A stretch of DNA of 64,000 nucleotides from the NCBI GenBank assembly GCA_036927565.1, contig JAYESD010000002.1, positions 78,057,735 to 78,121,734 on the forward strand, given 5' to 3'. A program made the translations under genes and the position numbers. The notes under the pieces are model-generated. The model was not told the origin of the DNA, made no database searches, and was given only the letters and a program-made list of their open reading frames with translations. Below are positions 1 to 9,580 of this stretch, piece by piece. Numbering within the stretch: the first letter of the stretch is position 1; every line of letters starts with the position of its first letter. Source of the DNA: Tuctoria greenei. Taxonomy: Eukaryota; Streptophyta; Magnoliopsida; Poales; Poaceae.

Positions 1-112
1 TCGCTTCCCATACTTCGGGGGCAATAGCCTCAAGGTAAGCGCGCATGCGTGCTTTCCAATAGGCAAAGTTCTTGCCCTCGAAGATAGGAACTGAACCCCC
101 AACCTTGGCCAT
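1..112 (-). CDS. Ty1-copia gag, N-terminal fragment (runs off window)
   Basis: The minus strand from an ATG at 112 down to the window edge encodes 37 residues beginning MAKVGGSVPIFEGKNF and continuing through a YWKARMRAYL segment. This is the usual start of a plant copia gag, just before the UBN2/gag-polypeptide domain. It lies downstream of a primer binding site and LTR in the expected order and spacing, so the start is well supported. Gag would form the virus-like particle of the retrotransposon. The rest of the element is outside the window, so its intactness cannot be judged. Family: copia is seen directly; the lineage is not assigned. Confidence 0.8.
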   Translation of the reverse strand, partial: MAKVGGSVPIFEGKNFAYWKARMRAYLEAIAPEVWEA

Positions 113-158
113 TTTAGCTCTCTAGCGGTGAAGCTAGAATGATCCTATGAGCAACCAA

Positions 159-170
159 GCTCTGATACCA
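159..170 (-). other. Primer binding site (initiator tRNA-Met) of copia element
   Basis: On the minus strand the 12 bases read TGGTATCAGAGC, the standard plant copia primer binding site complementary to the 3' end of initiator tRNA-Met. It sits two bases from the LTR end and fixes the element as minus strand. Confidence 0.9.
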
Positions 171-172
171 AT

Positions 173-1577
173 TGTAAGGATCGAATGCCCAAGAGGGGGG
201 GGGGGTGAATTGGGCTTTCTTCGAAAAATTCTAAGCAATTGAAACTTAATTTCTAAAGCCCAATTCCCTATGCGACTAACCATGCATTCTAGTAGATAGA
301 AACTTTGCGGAATATAAATGCATAAAAGAAAAGGAAGGAGAGGGATGCAAACTCCCGAGGAGACAAGGATTTATCCCGTGGTTCGGCAAGATCGTGAAGA
401 TCTTCCTACATCCACGTTGTGGCACCCACCAAAGGGTTTTGCCACACCCACGTCACCGAGGCGAGGGGTCTTCACTATTCTTCTCTGTTCGCCTCCTTGG
501 CAAGGTGGAGCTCAAGCCTTGTACAACTTCGACCTTCCGGGCTTCCACACACGCCTTGGCAAGCTCCGGAAGTCTCTTTGTAATTACAACACCAAGGGCA
601 CTCCCTTGAGGCTCTCACACTATCCTAGAGAGTCCACTCACACAGAATGGTGGCACACAAGCTCTCTCTCTAGCTAGTTCTAGCCTAAACCTTGGTGTAG
701 AGATGATCAAAATGGTGTAGAAGTGATTGCTCTTGGTCTTGAACACTTGTGGATGTGTTGGTAGCTTCAGGTGATCAAGACTTAACGAAATGACAGGGTT
801 AGGGGGTATTTATAGCCAGCCTCCCGAAATAGCCGTTGGAAAAGTAGGCTGACAGAACTTTACTGTGCACACCGGATGATCCGATGTCTCCCCTTTAGTT
901 ATCATCGGTCTAATTACTTTGACTGACGTCATTGTGTCAGATATGACCGTTGTTAGACCGATGTTGCCCATGTCTTCTCATCGGATGATCCGGTGGCTCT
1001 TCCTCCAGAATTTGCTTAATCTTGATGCTTACTGGAGTGATCGACCGATGTGTGTAAGTCTGCACATCGGATGATCTGGTGCTTCACTTGGTCCAATGGT
1101 ATTGCAAACTGTACTGATGGACCGATGTCACTGAGCCATTCACATCGGATGATCCGGTGAGTACATTTGTCTGAGGTCTTCTTCTTCACTTGAACCAACT
1201 CGACCGATGTGTACATTTCTGAAATCATCGGTTGATCCGGTGAGTTGATTTTGTTTGCTTCGAGTTGTTTTGAGTGAATCTTTTGTGTCTTGCTCATATG
1301 ACCTCTTAGACATTTGTTCCACAAGGCTCTCTGATGATCTTCAAGCATTGTATGTTGTCAACTTATGGTTGAGTGACTTAGACATAAGAGCTTTCACTTC
1401 GTGTCTTTATCTCATTGATTTGATCTCAAAAGTTGATTGTATATGGGTCTCCAATGACATATTCATTTCATTTTATGAGTGATTATAGGGACCTTGCATT
1501 CACAAATTCATTAGTAAAGTTCAATGGTTGTCATTAATCACCAAAACCGTACTTCATGGGGGGCCTAGATGCTTTCA
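173..1577 (-). mobile_element. 5' LTR of a minus-strand Ty1-copia element
   Basis: The 1405-bp LTR is bounded by TG at 173 and CA at 1577; on the minus strand it starts TGAAAGCATCTAGGCCCC, a common start for grass copia LTRs. A minus-strand TATAAATA lies at 807-814. Upstream of it in the LTR sense (about 870-1240 on the plus strand) are five copies of a near-palindrome of the form CGGATGATCCGG, alternating with ACCGATG half-sites. A run of ten G lies near 187. The second LTR is outside the window, so age and target duplication cannot be checked. Confidence 0.85.
807..814 (-). promoter_or_regulatory. TATA box of copia LTR
   Basis: TATAAATA on the minus strand, in the middle of the LTR and directly downstream (in LTR sense) of the near-palindrome array. 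This is the expected U3/R promoter position. It is called from motif and position only. Confidence 0.55.
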
Positions 1578-1594
1578 GTCGGGTGCGCCGGGCG

Positions 1595-1671
1595 CCGCCG
1601 CCAGAGATTTGTCGATAGGTGTTGAGGGGAAGGAGAAGCGGCCGTCGCCAGAGACTCGTCGATAGGTGTCG
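1595..1671 (+). repeat. Two-copy GC-rich direct repeat
   Basis: Two copies of a roughly 30-bp motif (CGCCAGAGA then CGTCGATAGGTG-like) start at 1595 and 1642, with similar GGGAAGGAG spacers, giving a period of about 47 bp. The repeat lies between the copia LTR and the CACTA end. Nothing coding is seen in 1578-1849. Confidence 0.6.
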
Positions 1672-1849
1672 GGAAGGAGGAGGAGTGGGGTTGAAGATAA
1701 ATAACTCTGCACGAATCTCAAAGTGAATTCAACGATCGCCTGAAACGTGGAGGCATTTCACGCAACTGAGATAGAGGATTTGCGAATTTTGTGACTGTTT
1801 TGTGAATATTGTCTGTTCTGTGTTTCTGGCCATCGAGCCGGGTAGCATT

Positions 1850-2349
1850 TTCTGTTTTTTTTTTAAAACCTTATTTGCAACGGCTTTTATACAGTACCGT
1901 CGCAAATAAGGATCCTGGCCATCGCAAAATAGCCTCTGTTATTTGCGACGGCCAGGTTGTTGCAATTTATGCCCTATTTGCGACGGCCAGGCTGTCGAAA
2001 AGGCCGCGTGGGTCCCGACGGATGGCCGCATAGATCCCATAGGCTGGTATTATTTGCGACGGTCCAACCACCGCAAATAAGGACTTAATTGCAATGGTCA
2101 GGCCGTGGCAAACTGGCGCGTGGGGCCCACCGGCGTCCTGGCCGTAACTTCCTACTGCTTCTGCGAGCCGTCATAAATAGCCTTATTTGCGACGGTGACC
2201 GTCGTAAATAAGCTTAATTGCGATGAGTAACTTGCGACGGCCAGAAATCGTCGTAAATAAACGAAGCCGTCGAAAATAGCTTATTTGCGGCGGTTTTTGG
2301 CTTATTTGCGACGGCCTAACTGTCGCAAATCATTGGAATTCCTGTAGTG
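1850..2349. mobile_element. CACTA (En/Spm-type) transposon end, right terminus
   Basis: The stretch is packed with direct and inverted copies of a TTTGCGACGG-like motif, the subterminal repeat pattern of CACTA elements where the TnpA-type protein binds. It ends in ATTCCTGTAGTG at 2349, the complement of the terminus CACTACAGGAAT. No matching left terminus is seen between 1578 and 1850, so the element is either truncated or was split by the copia insertion to its left. Its subterminal motif differs from that of the complete CACTA at 11531-21082, so it is a separate family. Confidence 0.75.
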
Positions 2350-3227
2350 TTTCTGTAATTTTTTACATCGGTTCAACGTCTCAAGCTTGTACGAGGCATA
2401 GGCTACGCCCTACGCATCCCTGGATTCTGAAACCCGATGTGATCCCGGGCGTCTGTCTAACATTCTTCAGTCACTTCGTCGTTCTTATCGCAATATCACC
2501 TTAATGCAGCGCTCTGCTCAACACCGCCGTTCTTCTGCCCCACCCTCCTTCTGTGGGCTGACGTATGGGCTCGCTTAGAGCGGCCTGTTTAGCTAGCGGT
2601 CCGGCCTGTTTTCCTTTTCTCCCAGGGTCTGCTTAATTAACCCATTCATTATACGGTTGATGATGGACCTGGGCCTGCCTAACAAATCCAAAGGCGGTCA
2701 AATTAATTATCACATCAATAGGTCTAATGATGTGATGATCGGCGGTCTGTTAAATTTACAGGGGTGGAGGGTCTTACGAAATCTGAGAGAGAGAGAGAGA
2801 GGTGGTGGAGGAGATCATTGCGCATGTGCATGCAATGTAAAGCTACAGCCTTTCGTGGGCCATTCTTTAGCTGGATAGTACATTGTGGAGCTGTAATATA
2901 GGACTGACTAGCTTATGTTTGTGTACGATTTGATTCTAAAATGCTGGTCATGGTGGATTGCAATATGTTCGTTCATACAGAACCACACCACCACTTGGAA
3001 TGAGCCGTAAGCAAATTAACTAATCTCGGTGGTTTGACATGTTTCATGTTGCGTCAGGTTAATTAAGAACAGGAGAAACGCCCAAGTTAGGCTTCAGGAA
3101 GGCACTTTTTGCTTTCGAGGACTGGACTAGCAGCTGCAGTAGCAGTTTCAACACTCTGTGCGTTAATATTTTAGGTGCACCGAACTAGGCGTGACCGTGA
3201 CAACGAAGCGACTGACTCGCTTTTTGT
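2350..3227. other. Unassigned intergenic DNA
   Basis: I see no supported gene, RNA or transposon boundary here. There is a short (GA)n microsatellite near 2786-2801. The only open frames are under 80 codons with no recognisable motif. Confidence 0.5.
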
Positions 3228-3235
3228 TGTAGTAC

Positions 3236-4089
3236 TAGGGATGGCAACGGGTCGGATTCGGATCGGGTAGAGCAAATACTCGACTCGAACAAAAACTGTT
3301 CGCGGGTACAGTGTTGTACCCGAACCCGTACCCGTCGAGCGGGTTTCGGGTACCCGTCGGGTATCACCAAACATAATAAAAAATTTCAATAAAATCTAAC
3401 TGGAACCATAATCCATTAAAACGTGTCTTAAAACAACATAGAGCGGCCATACCTAGTCCGTGTGGTTCGGCGGCCGGCGACGGATTCGTGGGGTCCCACA
3501 GTCGGGAGGAGGCGGGATGGAGCCGGGACCGCGGGAAGAGGCGGGATATCGGCGAGGAGAGGGCTGAGGTACGGCCTACGGCGGCGGGAGGAGGCGGGAT
3601 GGCGGCGGGACTCGGGAGGAGGCGGGATGCCGGCGAGGTCGCGAGGAGAGGGGCGAGGCGCTCCTGCTCCGGTGCTCCGACGCTTCTAGGTCGCCACTCC
3701 GACGCTCCCGCTCGGCCTCGGCAGTCGGCCCTGGGCGTCGGCGGGACGGCAGCTCGGGATCGGGAGTGAGGAATGAGGAGTCGATCGGAATGGGATGGGG
3801 AGTTGGGGACTGGCGGCTGCGTATGAGGGTACCGGGGACCGGGGTACGAGCTATGTACAAAAGCTTTAGGATTAGGGTTTCTTTAGTGGCCTGGACTATT
3901 TTTTTGGGCCTCTGAATTAACAAATCGCGTACCCGTCGGATACTCACGGGTAAAAAATCATATCCGTACCCGTACCCGAAAAAACCGGATCGGGTACGGG
4001 TTGTACCCGCGAGTAAAAATATGTACCCGTACCCGTCGGGTACGATACCCGCCGGGTACCCGTATCCACGGGTACAATTGCCATCCCTA
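3236..4089. mobile_element. Non-autonomous hAT transposon with perfect 8-bp TSD
   Basis: The termini are TAGGGATGGCAA at the left and TTGCCATCCCTA at the right, a perfect 12-bp inverted repeat, flanked by the identical 8-bp duplication TGTAGTAC at 3228-3235 and 4090-4097. An 8-bp duplication and a TAGGG-type terminus are hallmarks of hAT elements. Both subterminal regions carry many GGGTACCCG-type motifs in both orientations, likely transposase binding sites. No hAT transposase is present, so the 854-bp element would depend on a partner in trans. The GC-rich interior (about 3440-3790) contains repeated GGAGGCGGGATG motifs and could be captured host sequence; that is inference. Confidence 0.92.
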
Positions 4090-4327
4090 TGTAGTACGTA
4101 CCTAATTGGAACACCAGCACGCCTGTGGTTTTTTCACGGGTCTGATGAAGCTGAGAGCTGTTCAGATTTCCCTGAAAGCGACGCAAGAACAGACATGCCG
4201 CTGGCATGATGCATTTGGTCCACGGACGGCGGTAATTGAGAAATGCGTTAGATCGTCACAACTCAAAATCTCGTACTCTGGCTACTTCAGTACTATTTCG
4301 TATTGTAGAATTTATTTACTTCGTACA

Positions 4328-4375
4328 TACTCCCTTCGTTTCAGGATATAAATCATTTCTAAATATCTATACTTT
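4328..4375. repeat. Possible Stowaway-type MITE remnant
   Basis: ACTCCCTTCGTTTCAGGATATAAAT resembles a decayed Stowaway (Tc1/mariner) terminus, but no opposite terminus or TA duplication is visible. This is a weak call. Confidence 0.3.
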
Positions 4376-4518
4376 TTTTTTTAAAGTTAACATCATCTAG
4401 ATGTGATGAGCTATATTCTTAAGAAGAAGGGCGGGCACCTGCGCCGAGCGGTGCAGACTGCTCCAGCGGTCCTAACTAACCGAGCCCAGCTCTGTCCCAA
4501 AATAAATATCCATACTTA

Positions 4519-4970
4519 GGCAGACTCTAACGCATGACCCATTCATAGATCCTAACGACAAATGAGTAGTCTGCCGGTCAAAAAACGTCTCCAACGGAGT
4601 AACTCAAAGTGCTACCAATTTTGCATGTTGTGCTCGCAGCGACGCAAATATCCGTCTCTTCTGTGCGGCTACCGAATACTGTTGAAGCGATTTGACGTGC
4701 GATTTCCCGCGCGGGCAAGAGCGTGAACGTCCTTTTTGCGTGAGGGCGTGTGCTGGCTCTGACGTTTTCCCGCGTAGACGAGGGCGTGAAGGCCGTTTCC
4801 GCGTGAGGGCAGGCACTGGCGCGTATTTTTCGCTGGCAGACGCGGGCTGGTGCAGCCTTTTGCGTCCTTCCGTTGGAGACACTCACCTTTCACAACCGCA
4901 GGTGGACTTCCGTGGAAACGCAAATAGCAAATTGGGTAGCGTTTTCTGCGTCGCTCGGTTGGAGTCAGCC
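4519..4970. mobile_element. Tourist-like (PIF/Harbinger) MITE, TSD TTA
   Basis: The left terminus GGCAGACTCTAACG and the right terminus CGGTTGGAGTCAGCC (reverse complement GGCTGACTCCAACCG) form imperfect inverted repeats. They are flanked by TTA at 4516-4518 and 4971-4973. A 3-bp TTA/TAA target duplication is typical of PIF/Harbinger elements. The 452-bp interior has no supportable gene. The same terminal family occurs at 9781-10158, so this is a dispersed family and not a chance inverted repeat. Confidence 0.8.
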
Positions 4971-4973
4971 TTA

Positions 4974-6550
4974 TAGCATTGTTTAGACATATGGACAAGA
5001 GGTTGGTGTCCTGTTGAGAGCACTCGATGCCTTGCCTTGGGCGGGGGCAGCAGCACGTAAGTTCTAAGCAAAGAAGTTGCTTGGCCAACTGCTTTCCAGG
5101 ACCAGCAGCAGTTGCAAAAAACTAGCATCTTCCCTTGTATGCAAGCAAGAATGGATGGACATTCCTTTTCGCCAACGCTGGACATGCCTTACCCCCACTC
5201 TCGTTTCGTTTCACCTCGCTCGCGTCTCTTCAAGCATCGGAGGTAAACGTAGTAGTACCAGAGAAGAACGCATTGCAGACGCATGCAGTGTGCCGCCGTC
5301 GCTGTCGGAGACTCGGATGCGTATCAGCGCGATGACGAAGAAGCACTTATTTGTCCGCCTGCCTACTTCATCCAGCACCTGTGTTCGTCGTGCTGCAGTT
5401 GGAAGCAAAAAGAAGACCATGTCTCACAGCTGTGTTAACTACCAGAACGCCGGCAACAACAAAACACAGGTGATGGCAGGAGATACAGATCTCGCCACGT
5501 GACTTACGTACGATCGTTAAACGGAACACCGCGGTATGATGCATGCTCGGATTTGGGAAGTTCATGATGATGAGTTCTCATGAGGTTAGTTGCTGGGTAA
5601 CTCATCCGTGCGGTCGTGCGTATGAATGAAAGTGCTCCCTGCTTATGCTTGTAACAAAAAATAAATACTTCCTTTATTTTTAAATTGTTATTTTAATGAT
5701 AATAATTTAGAGAATTGGGTGGGTAGTGATTGTTTTTTTTTTTTGATAAAAAATAAAATAAAACCGTGTGGATTGCAAGCGAAAGAAGAAAGGCACCATG
5801 CAACCTTTTGAAGGTGGTTCCAGGGCCAATTACTTGCCTGCCTCTCCTCAGCTTTCCTGCCCAGCCGGTTAGCTGTCCCTGCTTTCACTATCATTAGTGT
5901 GGCCTTAAAGGCAAAACAAAGTGGGGCAGGTAGGTTAAGCACTTGTTCCAGGTGTGTTTACACAAAGCATCCGTGCTTTCCTCGATTCCCTTTCACCGGG
6001 ACGCCCGCCAGCTGCTGACACATCCACGCGAGCTACAAATCAATCCCTGCACATTATCGTTAATGCTGCATTTATGTGAATAGATTAGCTGCACTGTTCA
6101 CCGACAAGAAGTATTAGTATATCCATATTCGTTCAGAGAAAAAAAAAACATTAGTAGATCCATCAGAGGCATAGCGCTAGCGCAGCATCCCGGATTGGTT
6201 CTCCCAGTGAACAAGGATAGCATTTGGTTCGATTAACTTATGCAGAATATGATTATCATTACATATGTCAAGAAAACAATAGCTGTTCAATAGAATGCCA
6301 AGTGAAACAAAAGAAGAGGTAAAAAATTTCATTTGTAGTGTAGTGTAGGGAACTATCCGAATTGTTACAAACCAAAAGACAAGACAACCGGACCAACCAA
6401 CCAATTTACCAGTTCGGAGCCGCCGATTCTTCTACCTCTAGCAACAGCAGTTCACTTGTGAGCTCTTCTTGTGTTGGTACGTGCCGATCGATGAACGGAA
6501 CAGATTCAGTTACTTATGCAAGAAGAAGAGGAAGAGAAGATTTCCTCCTA
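4974..6550. other. Intergenic DNA downstream of the GT61 gene
   Basis: No supported gene. The part next to 6550 should contain the 3' untranslated region of the minus-strand GT61 gene, but I could not place a convincing polyadenylation signal. A stretch near 5660-5700 (ACTTCCTTTATTTTTAAATT) resembles a decayed Stowaway end. Several overlapping open frames around 5080-5560 have no recognisable domain. Confidence 0.4.
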
Positions 6551-8680
6551 CTACTCTTGTAGCTTGTCGAGCGCTTGCAGCAGGAATGGCCGGAACCTGG
6601 TGAGGTTGACGCTGACGTCCTGCTTCATGATGGTCTGGGCGAGCGCCTGCCACCCTTGCTTGTGGAGGGCGTCGGGGTCCTTGAACACCAGGTGCTCGCG
6701 CGGGTACTTGTCCTTGAGGCTCGTCTCCTCCTCGCCGATGTAGTACTCCACGTACCGGAGCTTCATGTCTCGCGCCGGCTGCCCGTAGAAGTTGGTGGCC
6801 ATCCAGTCCATCTTGCCCCACGGCACGATCTGCACCACCACTGCGCTGGTGGGGAGGAAGATCTGGTTTGTCAGCCCCGCGCCGTGCACCGCCAGCAGCG
6901 CGTCGGCGGAGTTCACCAACGCCGCGAAAGCGGGAACGTCCGCGCCGGCCTCGGCCACTGTCACGTTGAACCCGAGCTCGGTCGCGGCCGCGGCCACTTC
7001 GTCCAGGTTCAGCAGCCGGCGCGTGCTGGCGCGGGAGATGATCAGCATCCGGGGCCGCATGCCAGGCTCCTCCCCGAGGACGGCGGGCCGGTCCCGCGGC
7101 AGCGCCAGCGCGTCGCGCACGAAGCGGTTGAAGTCTACCATGGTGTAGTTGCGCGGGTTGCGGGTCGGGTGCGGGGACAGGATGAGGTCTCGGTCGCGGT
7201 ACAGCCCCACGAACCCCGCCGGGAAGCAGTGCACGCCAGCGTCCTCGTCGAAGTTGATCACGTCGTAGTTGGACAGCTTCCGCAGCAGCGGCGTGTACTT
7301 CTGCACCCACCACGGTTTGTAGTTGGTGATCAGCAGCTGAACCTCGCCCTTGAGGTGCGACGCCGTCAGGAACAGCGGGATCATCGCGTCCGTCATGTCG
7401 TGGAAAAAGTTGTCCGTGTACCCGGCCACCGAGAACACCACCGCCGGGACGCGGTGCTGCTTCGTGCACTTGGGCGCCGCCGACGCGGAAGAAGCGGACT
7501 TGACGGTGACCTCCACCACGCCCGGAAGGAGGAAGTCGTCCTTGCGGGCGTAGGGCCGGATCCGCTTCTCGCCGCTTTCACCGAATCCGCTGGCGCCGGA
7601 TGGGTTCACGACGTGCACGGTCTTCTGCTTTGGGCTGATGCGGATATCGCCGGACAGCTCGCAGACAGTCGGCCGCGCGTACGGGAAGCCCTCGTCGACG
7701 CCATTCTCGTCGCAAGTCATCTTGCTCGCGCCCGCTGCAGCGGCGCCGTCATTGCCCTGCTTCTTCTCCGCCTCCTTAGCAGCTGAATTTGGCCAACGAA
7801 AATGCAATCAGATCTAGCGCATCGTCATCAAATCTTACCAAAACCAATGGTTTCAACAAGTAAACGTCGTTGTGGGCGCGCAAATTTTGTCAAGATTGTC
7901 AAGTACAGAGCTTTGAATCTCCGGGAGAAGAATGCAGTAAAAGAAGAGCGCGCACGAGGCCCTGGTTTGCTCGCTCTACTTTCCATTTAAAGTTGCTCAA
8001 GGAAAGGGCAAGAGAAAACACAGAGAGGGAGATGAGATCCTTACATGGCTTGGGCTCCGAGGTCGCGGCCGCCGCCTTGTCCGCGTCGTCCTTTCTGGTG
8101 AAGGCCTCCGGCAAGCCGGGCTCCTCAGACCCTTCCGCCACCGTAGCCGCAATCCCCTTTCGCGTGGCAGCCTCAGGCAAGCCGGGCTCTTCGGAACCCG
8201 TCACCTCCGCCGGCAGATCCCCGTTCCTGGCATCGCCATCTAGCGTCTCTTGCGGCGGAATAGCCTCCGTCTCCGGCACGGACGGCTTGGACGAAGACGG
8301 CGGCGAGTTCCGCAACAGCGCAGACGTGTTGGCCGTACTGGCTGAGGAACGAATCGAAACAGCTCCGGTTGGTTAGATCAGCTGAAAGTCTGAAACAAGC
8401 GAAAAGGAAAGCCTCGACTAGACTGAGCTCGGAATGGAAGCGGGCAAGCGAATCAGCAGCAGCAGCACGCACCGAAGACGGGGGAGTAGATGGCGAAGAG
8501 CTTGGCGAGGGAGACGTAGGTGAGGAGCGCGAGGCAGCAGCCGGCGATTAGGCCGACGCCGAGCTTCTTGGGCTCGATCTTGGACGTGAGCCCCCGCATG
8601 AGCCGCGGCCTCCGGTCTCCGCCGCCCGGCAGCTTCGACGGCCGCGAGTACGCCGTGGACGTCATGTCAGATCCCCGCAC
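6551..8680 (-). CDS. Glycosyltransferase family 61 protein (xylan arabinosyl/xylosyltransferase-like), three exons
   Basis: Predicted type II Golgi membrane glycosyltransferase, probably acting on cell-wall xylan side chains; grass GT61 members include xylan arabinosyl- and xylosyltransferases, and the exact acceptor cannot be told here. Exons on the minus strand are 8680-8473, 8341-8045 and 7782-6551. Both introns are GT-AG and phase 1, and the joined frame is 578 residues. Residues about 37-65 form the single membrane anchor (GVGLIAGCCLALLTYVSLA). A low-complexity stem follows, then GFPYARPTVCELSGDIR, YTDNFFHDMTDAMIPLF, ISRASTRRLLNL and AVHGAGLTNQIFLP, all GT61 landmarks, with VQIVPWG near the end. 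No stop or frameshift was seen. The start could instead be the second Met, five codons in. The gene is isolated, with a 36-kb transposon nest beginning about 0.9 kb upstream of its start codon. Confidence 0.93.
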
Positions 8681-8936
8681 AGCCGCAGCCGCTAAAGGGA
8701 GGATCCGACCCGCCGATGCAATGCTACGCGGTCTTCAATCACCCGCGCAGTTCTGACAAGCGGGAGTCAAGGAGAGAAGGGGGAGAAGAAGAGAGCAAGA
8801 GCACGAGCAGCAGCTGCAGGAGCCAAGGCCCAAGCGGGGAGGGAGCTCCGCTAATAAGGCCGAAGCATTTGCAGCTGAATCGCTGTTGGAGCGATTAATG
8901 TGATGGTCTGTTGGCAGAAAAGAAAAGATTTTTTTG

Positions 8937-8943
8937 TTATATA
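8937..8943 (-). promoter_or_regulatory. Probable TATA box of the GT61 gene
   Basis: TATATAA on the minus strand, about 257 bases upstream of the chosen ATG, would give a 5' untranslated leader of roughly 230 bases. It is the best TATA-like site in the upstream interval. No transcript start can be seen directly. Confidence 0.45.
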
Positions 8944-9068
8944 CTCGGGTCTTCTTCTTCTCGCTCGTGGTGACGGTGGGCCGGTGGGGTGTCCGTGTGT
9001 GGTGTCCGGTGTGGCCATGTTGGCAGGCCGCTTCTGCTTTTACGAGCTGAGACCGACCGCAGTGGGCA

Positions 9069-9098
9069 CGCTATACGCGCCCCTATGCGCGTATAGCG
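9069..9098. repeat. Perfect 12-bp-arm hairpin upstream of the GT61 gene
   Basis: CGCTATACGCGC (9069-9080) and its exact reverse complement (9087-9098) flank a 6-base loop, CCCTAT. The hairpin lies about 130 bp upstream of the candidate TATA box of the GT61 gene. No flanking duplication marks it as a transposon end. Confidence 0.75.
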
Positions 9099-9183
9099 GC
9101 CTCGTCCAGCCGCAGCGGCTACTCTAAAGAGGCCTCTATTTTCCAGATTTGCACAGTACCGCGCCAAATGTAGGGGCAACTCT

Positions 9184-9262
9184 ATGTGGAGAGAGAAAGA
9201 ATGAAGGGGAAATAAAGAAGGAAAAAAAAGAAATAAAGGGGAAGAAAGGAATAAAATAGGTG
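9184..9262 (+). repeat. Polypurine tract in the GT61 upstream region
   Basis: About 79 bases that are almost all A or G (GAGAGAAAGAATGAAGGGG and similar runs), roughly 500-580 bases upstream of the GT61 start codon. I see no gene in 8681-9575. A repeated TATAGAGGTG-type motif follows at about 9350-9370. Confidence 0.6.
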
Positions 9263-9580
9263 AAAAATAGTATAGAGGTCTGATTTAGAGGTGAACGAGT
9301 GGGCGGAACACAACTGTAAAGAGAGAATCTTTTTAGAGATGGGATATAGAGGTGTAATATAGAGGTGAACCAGTGCGAACGGTCTGAGCCGGGGCTGAAA
9401 CGCGTAGAAGCATGGACTGCTCACCTAATAAAGTCCTTTTCGCAATCCATTTCAGCCATGTTAATCACTTCTCTTCCCGAGAGTGTTTTTCATGTGGCAG
9501 TTTTTCGTCTATTTGTTTCGCTTGAAAAGGGTGGTAGGAGCCGCTGGAAACCCATCCCATGCTTGGCTAGCGAAACTTCT

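Noticed and set aside
5077..5502. 141-codon plus-strand frame between the MITE and the GT61 gene
   Set aside because: Overlapped by comparable frames on the other strand, no domain recognised, no gene-like neighbours.
6510..7469. 319-codon minus-strand frame overlapping GT61
   Set aside because: A shifted reading of the same exon, low complexity in Arg, Ala and Gly; an artefact of high GC at third codon positions.
6575..7786. 403-codon open frame on the plus strand opposite the GT61 third exon
   Set aside because: It mirrors a GC-rich coding exon whose real strand has clear GT61 motifs and phase-matched splice sites. The mirror frame is rich in His, Arg and Val with no recognisable domain.
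9120..9400. Possible extra MITE upstream of the GT61 gene
   Set aside because: The TATAGAGGTG-type motifs are suggestive, but I could not find matching termini or a target duplication.
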